Source: Antedon mediterranea (lineage: Eukaryota; Echinodermata; Crinoidea; Comatulida; Antedonidae). Taken from it: a DNA stretch of 64,000 bases. Shown in pieces: positions 36,927 through 52,100 of this stretch. Under the pieces are notes generated by a model. The model was not told the DNA's origin, did not search any database, and saw only the letters and a list, made by a program, of their open reading frames with translations. The stretch is taken from assembly GCF_964355755.1 (NCBI RefSeq), contig NC_092676.1, positions 22,984,288-23,048,287 on the forward strand, in the 5' to 3' direction. Numbering within the stretch: position 1 is the first letter of the stretch; every line of letters starts with the position of its first letter. The position numbers and the translations under genes are program-made.

Positions 36927-39900
36927 CTGTAAAACAAAATTACAGTCTCCAATCAATGCATGAAAACTAGGTGCTTTAAATAAATTTGAGTTTTTGTACA
37001 TTAAATATAGGATTAAATATTTGTACTGACTGTATAGGCAATGTTCTTTCCGTTAAAAATAAAAAGCACAATTCCAGTCTCTCATGTACTGCATGCAAAA
37101 ACGTACACTTAGATTTGCGAAAAACATTTTATAACCCACATCTGAATTTAATCTATTAGGCATGCATAGTATGTGAACTTCAGAACATGCTTAAGATAAA
37201 TTCAGAAACCTGCTATTGCTAAAGAATTTAAAGTAATAAAGGCCTTTCAGGGAGATTGAAGCAAGCATGGCCATACTCCACAGCATGAACCCTTTTAGCA
37301 TAACAAAACAAACTGCCCACATTACTGTATATGTTTATTTTTTAAAAGATCAGTTTAACAATGTCAATGTCACCATGTTTCCATACAAAATCGAAATAAA
37401 TATTCAATTTTCGTTATTAATTTATTTCACTTTGATCTAATAATGACCTACTGTTTATACTACAGTACGAAAGAGGGTTTTCAATTTAGAAATGAGGGTT
37501 GAGTATAGCCTCTGAGTGGACTAGATGAAAATATGCATGATCAATTGAGAGATGGCAGGTAGAATACAAAATACAATGTACATGCCAGAATGTAACACAA
37601 AAGGAGAGAGTTAACTTAGTCTGATTTTAATAGTATTACTTCAGTAATCATTTAGATATACTGCAGTATTGCACATTGGTATGGTAATATTTCTGTATCT
37701 ACTACAGTAAATATTATTAGCAATGAGATCACAGTTCCAGAAATTGCACATTTTTAGCTTTAGCACAAGTACAAAAGTAAAGGTGTAATAAATAAACACA
37801 GAGTAAGTCTACTGTATGATACAGTAAGTAACTGTATAGTTACTGAACTTTTAATTGTACACCGTGGGAAATTCTATGATTACAAATTTAGAATTAATGC
37901 TTTTATATTAATAAAATAACTTGGTGTTGATTGTTGATCAAACTATTTTGTTGTTTTGTTACCCATAATACACTATTCATCCCCTGCGTATGCATTCTTT
38001 ATTGATTATTACAGTGTCAACAGTAGGAAATTCATTCAAAAAAACTTTATTGTTTAATATTACTGGGCATGTCTATACACGTTTTCCACATTTTGAGATC
38101 ATTGCCTCACTACAGGGGATCAGTCAGAAGTTGGAAAGGAGGTGAATTATTTTCATAAAAATCGACCTTGTAACAAGATTAAAAGTTGTTAAGATTCAAT
38201 GATGTGCAGGGCTAGCCTATGGCTGGGCTAGCCTACAGCTGATAACATCAATTTCCCATGGGCTACGAGCCTAATTTCTTGCTACATGTCGTTTTACCTA
38301 GTTATTAATTTGATAGGATGTCTGCAAAAATTCTTTAGACAAGACATTCCAATGAAATACCATACTGTACTTAATGTTGTCAAATAAACTGGAGGTTTAA
38401 TTAGTTCCACATGAAATGAAATCAGATTGCCAATACACCTTGGTATGAGCATGGAGGAAATCCATGGTATGAGAGGTGTACTTGATTCTGAACAACTCTA
38501 GAAAATTGAGACTGGTCAAATTAAACAAACTTTGAAACAAAACAAATTGACTCAACAATGAAATTCATTTACAGTTTTTTCAATGTAAATGAAAAAAAAG
38601 GTTATGCTAAAAAATTGGCCAAAAGATATGGATGGATGCTTGGTATGGAGAAGTTGTAGCTCTTTATACTAAAAAAGGTGTACAGTATACTGTACCATGC
38701 TATAATTCAGCGAGAAGAAAATTGCAAAACTTCGCAAACCACCAAAAACCATGCGCAAACTAAATAAAAACCACTTAATATATATCACAACTACAAAAGA
38801 AGACAATATAAAAAAATTAAAGGTTTGCGCCCTGACAAGTACCGTAATGTAGTTAAAGAACAAGGCTACTGGAAAACATTGACTGGTTCATTTACAAAAA
38901 TAGTGCACAACAACAAACTGTTTTAATTAATATACAGTATAAAAAAAAATACAAAGCATTACATATACACAGTGTATTTTCATTATTGATTTTTTTCAAA
39001 ATAAAGATCCAAATATTGATTTTATATTTTAATGATTTTATTTTGATATTTGTTTACTTTATCATAATACAAATAATTATGCTACTGTATATGATGACAG
39101 ATGTACAAAAACAGCTGAACGTCCATAAACTATTTACAAAAATAAATTTGTTTTTGCACATATTTACATAATACAGTATTAATGTAAAGGTATTTTATTT
39201 TTCTATGCAAATTAGTTTAATTTGACACATGAAATCAAAATACAGCTTTATGCCATTGCTATTGAAAAAAGGGTTAAACTACAGTATATGCATGGATTCA
39301 ATTGGACAAACCCAGCGCAGACTGGCCTACCTCTGTTGGCCTTTTTTCTTTACTTGTCGCAAAACCTAGTGTCTTTCCAAAATCAAATATGGATCAATGA
39401 GCGTAATTGGATAAAATACTATTTTGTGGACATTTATTTAAATTATGGAATTAAATATTTCCAGAAATTAAGAATTCTTATTTCAATCTATAAAATGAAC
39501 AGTTTTAATTAATACCAGTCCAGCATACTGTATGTGCACCACAAAGAAGTAAATCTGGCTTCCTAGGCCTCTGTTGTTATCTTTTGAATGCCAGAATTGT
39601 AAACAATCTTGTTTACTTTATCACCTGTGTGCTTAGCTTTACAGGGCCTACCAACTAATGCTTTGTGGAACTAGGGGCCTACAGCTCTACTGTAATTTTA
39701 GAAAGCAGCCATGATGAAATGTTGGTTGTTGCCTCAAGAAATGTGTCATTCGCTTGAATTGAATAGTATTATTTATATGACATCTGATGAAATAAGAGTA
39801 TTGTAATTGACAGTAGATTATATGTTTCTTTGTGAAAAATTGCAACAGGGAAAAAAACAATGGCCATTATAATAATAATTATTATTTTTATGATGTACTA

Positions 39901-39989
39901 TCATAAGAATCATATTTCATAATTATTAATTCTTTATAAAAGTGCGAACATTTTCAGAATGCCCTGTCCCTAGCTGACAGTTGGCTTCA

Positions 39990-40145
39990 TTGTACTGTAG
40001 AAAAAAGTGTGATGTGCCCAAATATGGTAGCGATGTGGCGAAATATGGTAGTGATTTGCTCAAATGGTAGGTAGTGATATGACATCATCGTGCCCATATG
40101 GACACATCACATTTTTTTATCACATAAAGTTTGATAGTGTGGACA
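39990..40145. mobile_element. MITE copy, ATGGTAGTGATAT family
   Basis: Contains AAAAAGTGTGATGTGCCCAA, three degenerate ATGGTAGYGAT units, then TGCCCATATGGACACATCAC and AAGTTTGATAGTGTGGACAG. The left terminal repeat is eroded. Confidence 0.7.
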
Positions 40146-41538
40146 GCGCTGAACAGGCCCAAATTAACAATTAATAGTACTGTAAGTGTAATGCTCCAAA
40201 ACACAATTTCTGTATGAAATTAAAATTAATATGAAAAATTTTAATTGATTATTAAAGTTCTGTTAAAAAATTATGATTAAATTGTGTTTATTAAAATTAA
40301 ATTAAATTTTATAAGAAAAGTGTTATTAACACAGCCTTGTTCAAATATCATGCTTAATACTCCTGGGTACACACAATAATAATGCATAAAATTTGGCAAA
40401 CAAAAGGCCACATGTAATACAATCTTTAAGTTCAGATAATTTGGGATAGTTAATAGCCGCACCACAAAGAACACAAATAGACGGAATCTACAAAGTCCCT
40501 TGTCTTATGAATAATCAAAAAATTTGATAGCCTTTGTCTTATATCTCTTTAGTCATGCTTAAACCTGCTGTAGGCCTGTAGTGTGCTAAGCACTAGCAAC
40601 CGTACGCAGTGTAAAGCTCAATGAGTATACCATTAGGCTTCACTGAATGTACATACTAAAATTACCACGGAAGACTGGTTCCAACAATAATTAAATGCAA
40701 TATTATTGATTATGATGGTCGTGGGTGAAATAAACGACTGCATATTGGCTATCGTCCGTGTCAAATTGATGATAAATAATATTCGGTGTACACAAAGCTT
40801 GACTGTTGTGACAACAAGTACAGTATTGAACATAAACATAATATGTTGAAAGCATAAACAAATAAATTACTATTCTACTAATATTTACAGTACTTTTTTA
40901 AATTAAAAATATCAAATGTATCCAAAAGTAGGCCTATCCCTGTCATACAGTAACTATTAGAACATACTTTTAGGCAGTAATGTTTGCTTTTATTTAATTC
41001 TAGGCCCAGCCTAGGTCAGAAATAATTGTGCATGATGGGGTATTCCAGGGTGGTATGCCCTCCTGCATAAACTCTAGCCTAGAGCTAGGACAGATGGGAG
41101 GCTAGCTAGGTAGCCTCTATCTAGACTATCTAGAGGGGCCTTCTTAATATTATTATAATAGTACAGTTACAGTAGGCTACGTACTAGAAACATTTTTGTA
41201 ATAATGAAGAAGTCAAGATAATGAAAGCGTAATAATAAACCAAAACAGTTAAGGCAGGTTGAGCTGGTACTGTAATAGACCGGAGAATACTGCGAATACT
41301 ACCATCACGCATTCTACACACCTCCCAGGAAGCCCAGGCTACCGTCCTGTAACCATTTTCCGTGTACTACCTGTATGTGTCGTTGTTCCCTATCACCTGG
41401 TTGGTGGTCAGGACAGGTTAGTATAGGCCTAGGCTTGGTAGGCCTAGCCGTTGTAGACCCTTTTGTCGAAATGTTTCAATAGCATGGTATACTCTTAATA
41501 ATGAACATAACAAATTAATGTATTCGCTAAGTACTTAC

Positions 41539-41640
41539 TGAGATCGTTATAACAACTCCCTGATAGGCTCTAGCAGCTTGCAAACACTCACTTTCCACAC
41601 GACTCCTCGAACAATGTCATCCACGAAAATAAACAAAATA
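41539..41640 (-). promoter_or_regulatory. LNX: Candidate first noncoding exon and promoter side of LNX
   Basis: A strong donor GTAAGT lies just below 41539 on the minus strand. Upstream sequence to about 41640 is less AT-rich than its surroundings. An ATG near 41615 opens only nine codons before a stop. This fits the untranslated first exon of the LNX gene, whose coding part begins 6 kb downstream. No transcript evidence is available. Confidence 0.4.
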
Positions 41641-42263
41641 CACACACACATTTCGTGCCGTGGTTTCACTATTGCGCAATTTCTCAAAAACCTGTTGGTG
41701 GCGCTATTTAAATTTTAATTTATAGTAGACGGAGTAAAGTTTTGACAAATTAGCATAAAAAACTTTTTGAAAGTGGTGGTTCATTGTGTTCTATTTTAAA
41801 ATTAGTGTTAGCCATATAAATACAACTTTGAGAAACAGATAGAAGAAATAATTTACTTTTAGTGTTATTATCTATAACGACTTTATTCCAATACTATAAT
41901 GCCATAATTATTATTAAATAAATAATAAGGTTAGGCTAAATTAAGATTACTTTAATAAACATGATGTAAAAATAATGGTACAATAGGATAGCCCATTAAA
42001 ATTGCATACAGTATTTCCAATAATGGTAAATTCAAATAATGTATATAGGTCTACTATACATACAAATATTTGGTTCCAAAAGGTGGTGACTTCTGATGAC
42101 CTATATATATACATATATGAAGGGAACACAGGCGGCAAGGAGGCATACAAATAAAAAAAAAATAAACAATCACGTTCTAAGCGTACTGTTATGATTAGGC
42201 CCTACTGTATTATCATAATAGTTCATTAATTGAAATGTATATAATTATTAAAATGAATGTTGT

Positions 42264-42269
42264 TTTATT
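42264..42269 (-). terminator. Polyadenylation signal AATAAA of the NWD1-like gene
   Basis: Forward TTTATT at 42264-42269 is AATAAA on the minus strand, about 80 nt past the stop codon at 42348. It is the first such hexamer downstream and a reasonable 3' end for this gene. LNX transcription would start only about 0.6 kb farther on, in the same direction. Confidence 0.6.
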
Positions 42270-42347
42270 GCAGCTACAAATGTACATTTGGCTGACATGT
42301 CACATGGAGCTCCACATCACGTCAGGGCGTATTGATATTTAAAAATT

Positions 42348-45300
42348 CTACTTAATATTCACAAATCTTAAAAACCGAACACTGCCATTTTGAAAGCCAG
42401 CTATCACACTGCGCCTATCTCTTGAAAGATCAAACGATGTGATATCAATTGATTTGTAACAATATTTGTTAGCGTCTTTTTTACTGTCCAACTCAGCTAA
42501 ATGCAACATATCTTGTTCAACATACCCCAACATTAACGTGTCTAGTAACTTCTCATCAGATATTGTTACATTTGTCTTTGGTTTAACAAAAATTCTATTA
42601 TAGTTTGCCGTTAGAGATTGTTCGTAGATTATATTCATAGAATCATACTCTAAAACCTGAACGACACACTCTTTGTTGTCCTTCGCGTTTCGTGATATCT
42701 TCTGATAAAACACTAACACATTTGGGCCTAGAAAACCGAGTTGGTGAGCACGAGAGAAATTGTTACCGAGCGAACATTTCTTGAGGATTCTGCTGTATGA
42801 TGGGCTCCAGATAGTGAATGACAACGTGCCTTGAATGTCAACGTCTGCGAGCATTGCAGCGGATTGATTTTCAGATACGATAACAGACAGAGTTGCTAAT
42901 CGGTCGCCATCTTTATTCATTACTGCTGAAACAATCTGGAAATTGGATATAAAAAAGTTAAAGTTGGAATATAAAAAAGTAAATAATAAGCTTCAACAAG
43001 TATTATGTTAAATAACATTTAAAAACGTAATCAATACATCCCTACATATTTTCTTTTTGCATAAATCAACAAAATGTGTACACAATTACTAGTTTTTTTT
43101 TTATTTATTTTTTTTTTGTCTTGTGTGAGTTCTTCTCACGTTTATTTAAATTCTCATTGATGAATATATTATATACATATAAGTACATTTGTGACAATTA
43201 AAAGTAAGTGTTTAGAGTAGTTAAAATACCGGTATATTTACATAATAAGATGCCAGAATTCAGTATTAACCATATATTTTCTCATTTAAAATTTTAGATA
43301 CGATGTTAATTAAAATGTAGAAATGAAAAATGGCGGTTATTTGTGTTCTTATTTGTGTTTGAGTAGAGAGGTTATAAACTCAGGGGAGGAAAATGTAGTA
43401 TCCTCCCTTTTCACCAAGATAAGATGGATGGAATGAAAAAAAGATAAATGCAATAGGTTGAAAGTTAGTTATTTAGAATGATAGCATGAAATGGTATATT
43501 TAATGAAAACCGTAAGGTTAGAGTCCATATACTGTGCAAGTCCAAGATGCAATTTTGGCTCTGTGTGTATGTGAGACGCTTCATACCCGATGTCATCTTA
43601 GTACAACTACTACTTACAATTTGTATTTACGGTATAACATTATTGCAAATATTTTTTTTATTTTTTTTATTTGTTAACAGTTTTCAATCTAGTTTCCAGA
43701 TCAGTTCAAAATGCGACAACAAACTGTAAACTACCACCATTTTATTCTTCAGTTGTAAGATCACATTACAACAATACGTCATTTCATTGGCTGCTGATAA
43801 CAGGAACTCAACAAATAGTTGTCAAATAGTCTCTGTCAAGTTTTTCAACTGATCTTTTCTTTACTCGAAATAGCTTTAAAAATCTTTCTAACAAAGTTTG
43901 ATATAATGTCATCTAGCTTTTAACCCTACCTTCTGGTTATCCCCATGCTTGAAGTCTCGTAGATCAGATTCGTAGACATCAGCTGGAAAGATATCAGGAC
44001 ACGATTTCCATTCATCTACCATGCATGACGCCATGACTGACATACAATACAGAACACCTGGTCTATTACCTGTACTAAAATATGCGTTTAGTCCACTACG
44101 CGAAAAATGCACGAAGAAGAACGTGGGACTTGCAAACGGTACCAATCTAACCATCAGAATAAAACGGAGAAAGAAAATATTTGTTTAAATCTGAAAACTA
44201 GTTTTTGGTTACTTCTTTCTTCTCAAGCATCAGGAAGAAAAATAGAAAGTAGACCTACAGTCTTTCTAAAGCATCATCACCTGTATTCACTAATGTTATA
44301 TTATGGAGCAGGATGAGAAAAGACAGGAGATGGTTTCAGAATACTGTTAGAGAAGCCACTTTCAGAGTTTGCTTTGACGAAGATATATTATGATTTCAAT
44401 TGAACTAGGACAGAATTACAATGTTCAATACTATTTAAGTTTTCGTTTATCAAATCATTTATGTAATAAATTTAGATGTCAGTTACTTGATTGAAACTAA
44501 TACTATATTCCTTTAGTATTACAAACAAGATGCTGTTTACAATCACTAATATTTATATTTGATTAGATTTCAATATTTTCTTGAAGAAAAGTCATTGTTG
44601 AGAAATTCTGCTTCTTTTATTGTTTTGTTGAAAATATAAGAGAGGCTGTAGAGAAGTCCATACTTACTTGTGTTTACAGTTGATGGTCATGCTATTAGCT
44701 GTAGTTGTAGAGGCTGATGTGTTCCATATATCGATTGCTTGATCTCCACAAAATCCGACAACAAACATGTTGTTTTCGGACACACAACCAATACGTTTAA
44801 CATCTATGTAAAAATGGATTGGTTGGAATTAATTACTTTAAACTATTATCAAGACTACCCTAGTGTCTTTAGCTCTGTTTCAATCTTTATTTGACATAAA
44901 AGTGTGATGTGCCCATATATGGACATGATGATGTCATATCACTACCACATTTGGGTATATCACTACCACATTTGGGTATATCACTACCACATTTGGGTAT
45001 ATCAGTACCATATTTGGGTATATCAGTACCATATTTGGGTATATCACTACCACATTTGGGTATATCAGTACCATATTTGATTACATCACACTTCTTTTGT
45101 CAAACTAGTTTGATTGTTTAGACAGGGCTTTTACCAATGAGCCAATATATTGGAAAAACGAAGAGAGTTCAGTAAACCACTAACATCTTGGAAAATTAAC
45201 TATAATGTTTAACGGTTATTCTGGTGAATATGATGATAGTAACTTACGGCAAGATGTCTCCGACACAAGAACTCGCGTGACGGTTGGAGGAGATACGTTC

Positions 45301-46118
45301 GTTTGCCAGAAGTAGGTAGTCTTGTTGGATGCAACAGTTACAGCACTGGTTCCGTCTGGAGAGAAGATGCAGCTTTCTATTGCGTGGCTGTGCGTCTGTA
45401 AAGTTTAATAATGCATATAGGTTTTTAATATAGCAGCTCTAAAATATAATTTTCACACAAGTTGAAGAAAATTAAAATGCTCAAAAAACGTGTATATTGC
45501 ACAATGATAATAATTACAAGGAAGAACATCATGGTTTGTGTACATGTTGCCAAAAGATTCGTTTTGATGTCTGTAATGTGTTATTCTCTAGTGTTGTCGT
45601 CACGGCTATAAATGTAAATTAAAGACACCTCTCTTCGAATAGGCCTAAAAGGTCGAGGCAGATAATATTAAATTAATACAATAGTTTAATGTAAATTAAT
45701 ACTTTGCTATAATTATCCTATACTCACAACACCTCGCGCAAAGTTTTCAGTTGATAGGTCACGTGAATCCCAGATGCGCACAGATTGGTCTTCACTCCCG
45801 GTTGCCACCATCGTTGTATCATCTTGTGATCTTTCAAAAGAACATGAGCTTACTGGTGCAGTATGTCCTTTTAAGTAAGTCCATGTTGCTCCACTTTTTT
45901 GGAACTTCAAAATCTAGAAAAGATAAACTATGTTTAAAATAAAAATAAACAAAAAAAAAGAAAACAACACAATAAAAGAAAATGTGAAACAAGAATAAAA
46001 ACAAGAAAATTGAGAAACAGAGAATTATAGTAGTAAAAAAAAAGAAAATCTAAAATACAGAACTTAATTTTAAATTCAATAAGTTCACGTTTATAAAAAG
46101 GAAATAAAAAGTAGACAG

Positions 46119-46170
<52 letters not shown>

Positions 46171-49100
46171 AGAATAAAACAGAAAGAAAAACAAGTAAAT
46201 AGCGAAAAAAGAAGAGAGAAAACATAACAAAACAAAGAGCAGTAAAGTACTGAAGTAAACTTTTAAAAACAACAATGTCTGAAATATGATGAAATTTGAT
46301 TTACTTGAACTTTTACAGATAATGATTATAATAGCTCAAATATTTACTCGTAAAGTGGAATCCTGGCCATCCATGGAAGCCACATAATCTAAATTTTGTG
46401 AAATCACTGCATGTCCCTGTTGACAATTTAATGATAACCTATCTCCAATTGGTTCAGGATTGGCTCCGGCTGTATTCCATCGGTATGTTCCGTTCGGCAG
46501 TATTCCTAAAACGCGTTTACTGTCCAAAGAAAACGCTAAAAAGCTTCCAGTGAGATTAGTTTTTAAATTGTTCGCACCAAACATTTTCGCTTCCTATGTT
46601 ACAAAAAATAGAAATAATAATAATTTAAATTTTAGTGCGGAAGACTTCTAAGCAAAAACTAAATATAAGTTTTTCTTATCCTTTGTTGTTCACCACCACC
46701 TTTAATCATAAATTATTCATAATTATATTTAAGAGATTGAGCAAGTATTAAGAAGATGAAGATTTATGAACCTGCTGTTTTGAAATGTCCCATAAAACCA
46801 CTGTCTTGTTTGCCATAACAAGCCACTTTTCGTTAGGCGCAAACGCAACACACTTTGGTCGACACTAAAAGAAAATATGTGAAGCTAACTTTAATACCTA
46901 AATCTAGATTCTTGGAATTTCCAGTTGACTTTGATGTCAAAATCGAAATTAATTATATATATGAGTAAAGATTAGTCACGGCAACTGGTTTTCTGAGGAG
47001 TATACCTTAAACCATGTAAACTATAACATCATGTAGTGTACTTCAATTTAATATTACCTTAAGTTCTCTCTTTTTTACAACGTTTCCTGATGGTACACGG
47101 TAAGTAATCAATCGACCATAGGAGACGACGTGGATAATCTTGCATGGCTTAGGAATAAGCATGGTTGCCAAATGGTCAACATCTGTTTCTATGCACATTG
47201 AAAGTTTTCCTAAACAAAATAGCATAATTGATATTTTTGTTATTAAGACCATAAAAAAAGAAAAGAAAAAAAAACCCCGTAGGCATAATGCAACTTACCT
47301 TTTGGGAAACCTCCGGTACCCAAACCATATACATAAATTCCAGTTCTCGTCAAGCAGCAAACCCAATGACAGTTACTTGGAAATTCCACTTTCATTGCAG
47401 AGCACTCTAACGTCATTTCGAGTGCACCACTAGCTACCTGAAATTCAATATTATAACCATAGCTTAAATGATTGATTGACTAATAGGCCGGCCAATTTAC
47501 TAACTGTATGTTTAAATCCCTAACAAAATTTTTAATTGATATTAATAAACACTGTAGTTTAAAATATGACGTATATATTTGAAAACAATGAGTACCTAAA
47601 TGTAGTACCGGTACATTTAAATAGATCAATTAGAGTAAAAGTCAACAGCAAGTAAAGGTATACCAAATGTGTTAGAAAGACAGTTACTACAAAGGTGTAG
47701 GTGACGAATGTTATTACATAAATTATTGTGTAACTTTTTGTCCATTTTGAAACACTGTATTCACAGTGACATTCAAGAATCTCTAACTTACCCTCCATAC
47801 TTTGAAAATATCTTCGCCACTCACAGTAGCTAGATATTTTGCTGACGGGGAAAATTTACATAACTTGACGGCAGCCGTGTGTTGTAATGTCATAACCTCA
47901 GAGTTAACGGTTTGATTCTTACTCAAATCAAGTAAACAGTTCACTAAAATAGTATAACATTAACAATGTTATTTGTAACGATTTGTATGGTTATATCATT
48001 ATTTAATTGTTGATTGTTAAAGCTTGGTTCAAACTGGGATGCTGATGGACCAGGCGCAACTTATATAATCTGACCAATGAGAAGTGACGGTATACATGGG
48101 TTTGGCTGCGCCATAGCTTATGATTGGTCAAACGACTTGCGTTTAGTGTAGGCCTATTATATGTTCTGTGATTATGAATAATAGTTGAACTTAGCCATAC
48201 TTGTGTTATTTCTTTCTCTGATGTAGTCCATAGCAGCCAAAGTACACACTGACGCGTCTGGCTCATTCAGAGCTTGTTGGCAGATCAATTCCGGATGAGC
48301 TTGAAACATGTGGATATTTGCACGTACAAGTCGATAGAAGTCACGTAGAGTTGGACTATTTTCTGCCTTTGCTGATGCCTGATCAAAAGAAAACACTGGC
48401 TTTAATGTTGGTCAATATCATAATGCAGTTTTTTCTAAACTAAAACAAGTTGTGAGGGTTCAACAATTTCAACTAAGAAGAAGCTAGAGTTCCCGTAATT
48501 GTAAATTACTGTAGTTCATTCTACTGCAACAATTAAATGTGTCATTAAACCATACCATATCATTAAAATGAAATAAATTGTGAAGTAATGAAGTTGTTTT
48601 TTTAATACCTCTGCTAATTCCAACACTAGTTGATAACTTCGTCCTGTTTTACACTTAGCACGAATCCATGGTATCGTACACAGTTCCTAAAAATAAAGAT
48701 ACATTCTCTACGTTAGCTAGCAGTTAACTAAAAGGAACAGGAAAAAACTAGAAGTTATTCAAGAATTTTACTTTAGAGAGCACCGAATTTTTATAAAGGT
48801 CGACCGTGCTATGTTTCATTGCACTTTAAAATAAAAAAAACCAACATTATAATAATACAAAATAACAACATCACGACCTACTTTCTCACATTCTGTCCAC
48901 ATCCCAGCCTTTATAAGGTGGTACGGAAGCTCTGTTAGTTTTCTCAAGTTGAATCGATCACTGTTCATCTTCCCCTTCCTACTTACTACCACAAGAGGCT
49001 GGAGAGGGAGACGTCGATTTGCTATGTTTGGTTCATTTGTTTTCTTGTCTCGAAAAGGTTTTGGAACATTTGCCCATCTGAAAAAAATGAATTTATAATA

Positions 49101-52100
49101 GACAATAATCAGATGGATGATCTCATAAAATGTTACTTGAATTGATAATAAAAAGTACGTCATGTGTGTCATCAACATAATGTTTTTGTTTTATCTTTAT
49201 ACTGGGTGACCTCTTCAGTCAAAGACTGATCTCCCAGAGGGCCCAGTTGGTGATAAGTGGCTGTGATGTACTAATACACCGGGGTAACCCCCTACTCGTC
49301 TCGAAAGATGTTCTAGGTTCTTTAAAGTGCACACGATTTATAGTCCTTATCCGAGAAGACTCGTTCTACCACCAGAACCATGGAGTGAGTGGGCCTCGAA
49401 CCCCTGCCGATGTTATGGCTACGTGATTACGGTTCCACTGTCTTAACCGCTCGGCCACTCACTCACGTTAAATTTCATGTTAAATACTAGTAGGCCCACT
49501 GAAGTTACAAATAATACTGTAAGTTATTCGTAATCTTTATAAATTGAAGTTTTCTTCTATACTTGTGTACTACATAGTCGCCCGGATGTTGCATAATGTA
49601 CACAGTACAATGTGATTACCTTCCCATAAAGTAATGAGCAAGAGACTGATGAAGAAATTGATCATTTTCTGACAAGTAACGTTGCCTGGCAACTTCATGA
49701 AACAAACGATGATACCATCGATACACCACTACGTCATCAGCACCTCCTTCGACAATATACGAACCTGAAAAAAAAAAAAAAAAATAATTCACTTAGAAAT
49801 ATGAAATATAAATTCGTAACAAAAATTTCAAATGTTCATCTCCTCTTATTTCCACTTTGACGAGTTACTTAGAGGCAATTAGAACATAGTACTTATAGTT
49901 ATCAACATTAATTAGCAATGGAGTATGCACACCACATTACTACAGTAAACAAATAATACACATGTAATGAAATTCTATTTTAAGATTTAAATAAACATTT
50001 AGAGTTTATTAAATGAATAGTTAAATAATACAAACCAAGGTCTAATCTCAAACGAGTCCAAAGCAAAGATGGAAGTCTTCTGATTGGTGGAATATGAAAT
50101 TCAAAGCAGTCATCTAGAACGATTTCATCACATGACAAAACGTCTAAAAGTTCATTGGCTGAAAGACCAGTTTTGGCAGCTGTAATGTAACCAAGAGCTC
50201 TTCTGACTAACGTTTGTCCGTGAATTTCTTCCAACCTAAAGAGACAAAGTATAACAATAAATAAGTTTGTTATGGCATGTTATGTTATGTAACTAATTTA
50301 TTCTAACTAACAACTCGAAACAATAAATTTGACCAATCACAAATCAACAAATCTTCAAAACTGTAGTATAGCTTCTAAATTGGCAATTACGCGTACGTTC
50401 TAGTGAAACAAGCTTTAGCAATATCAAATAGATTTGATAGATATATTAGATATATTTTCTATAATGTTAAACATAGCACGTGCACTTACTCGTTAAATAG
50501 TTGATTAATAAGTCCATTAACAGTATCAGCAAGGGTACATTCACTCTCATCTGTATAACTATGCCATGATTTGGCAATATCACAGGCGAGCTTCAGAAAC
50601 AAAGGCGTCGGCTTACCGTCTTTGTGAGCGCCTATTATTACTTTCTTCTGCTGAGATGATACTGTCCTTTATTTATAAAAAGTAAAGAGAAATATTAGAT
50701 TTATAGTTTCACTTAATTAATTTTGCGCAAAATTAATTTCAAATATAGGTCTTATCTAAGTGGATTTAAAGATTTCGGTGATCATTAATCAGTTTAAGAT
50801 TGTTATCTTGTTAGGTTAGACGAATGAATATGTTATGGTTTATAATACTAGGCGAAACATGTGATGCCGCCTGTATTACGGAATTTTCCAATGATGATAC
50901 ATGAAGAAATCAAGATACAGTTAGGCCTAATAATAATAATAATAACAGGATTTTTATAGCGCACATACCACTCAAGAGAGCTCAAGGCGCATTAAAAAAA
51001 AAATAAAAACAAATCATACAAATGCCTGACAAATAAAATGCAATTTCTTTGGAGGATCCCCATCCGTTCTCGTTCTGTCGCGGTCCCGGACCCCTACCTA
51101 GGTGACCAAACAAAGGAGCAGGATACACATTTGCCTTGCCACAGACGACCGGGTGCTCAGAGACAACAACCAAGACAGAGGCACCCCAAAGATAATGCTG
51201 GTCAGGAAAAAGTATACTATACAATTCTAGAACTTTAAGAAACCTCATGATTTCCATATGCCTAGTTCCGTTCCGATAAACGAGTGCATTAAATATGAAA
51301 GAAAATACATACCAAGCATTTAAATACATGCCATCGTCAAAGATGCAATTGTTGGTGATAATATGATGATATATGATATATTTTACTCGTGAAAGAATGT
51401 TGTTCTTTCATACATTAATCTAAATCACCGCAACTACAAACGCTATACAAACACATTCGATATTAAAGATGTATTGTCCCTTAAAACACAAAAAAATGAA
51501 GGTCAAATTATTCTAAATTTAAATTGGCCATATAAAAGTAGTATTAAAGTTATTCACTTTAAGTCGAAAATTCGAGCTAAAAACAACAAGTTTACGTAAT
51601 TAACAGGTAAATCAATTTGATTGCATTTCTTCTGGAAAATTGTCGCGAGCGAAAGTAAACAAAGATTTCAAACCACGAGTAAGCATTACGCATGATGCTA
51701 ATTAGGATTGTTTACAACTCATCACGATTGAGAAGGTGTTCTCACACAGATCGCGAGGAAGTTTTATAATTATGCATATAGAGTAGCCAAACAAGCGCGT
51801 TGCATCATGAGATATGTTTTGATCGAAAACTTTGACTGGAAGTCAAAGTTATTTTTTGAACAAAAAACGTCTGTATTTCAGTTAAATTTATTTTTCGACT
51901 AATTTTTGGGGAAAGTTATTTACTTTTATGATACTTAGGCCTACTGCAAAATGACCAACTTTTAAAAAAAATCTTTTTTTAACTTTTTTTTTTTTGGAAT
52001 TAGTCAAAGGGAAAATACATCTTTAAACTAACATACCTATTTTCTTTGGCAAGAAGTAAATCGATCATTGAATTGGTATCAGCTTCATCAGGTGGAAGAA

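Larger units (their letters stand above)
35448..41538. other. Long 5' intron region of LNX
   Basis: About 6 kb of AT-rich sequence upstream of the LNX start codon. Contents: a 13-base G run (36108-36120), a MITE-like element (36378-36662), a candidate noncoding exon (36805-36926) and a MITE (39990-40145). Open frames at 38669-38863, 38986-39171 and 39222-39512 are low-complexity A/T and not supported as genes. Confidence 0.5.

Noticed and set aside
44909-45121. Plus-strand ORF with repeated SLPHLGI units
   Set aside because: This is translation of the 21-bp minisatellite inside a MITE; the unit length being a multiple of three explains the repetitive frame. The same holds for 18091-18306 and 22071-22406.
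46050-46275. Overlapping minus-strand ORFs rich in Ile/Tyr/Leu/Ser
   Set aside because: They are made by the GATA microsatellite and A-rich flanks in an NWD1-like intron.
49390-49470. Possible tRNA gene on the minus strand
   Set aside because: A and B boxes are good, but the acceptor stem and T-arm context do not close as a tRNA, and a SINE body follows.
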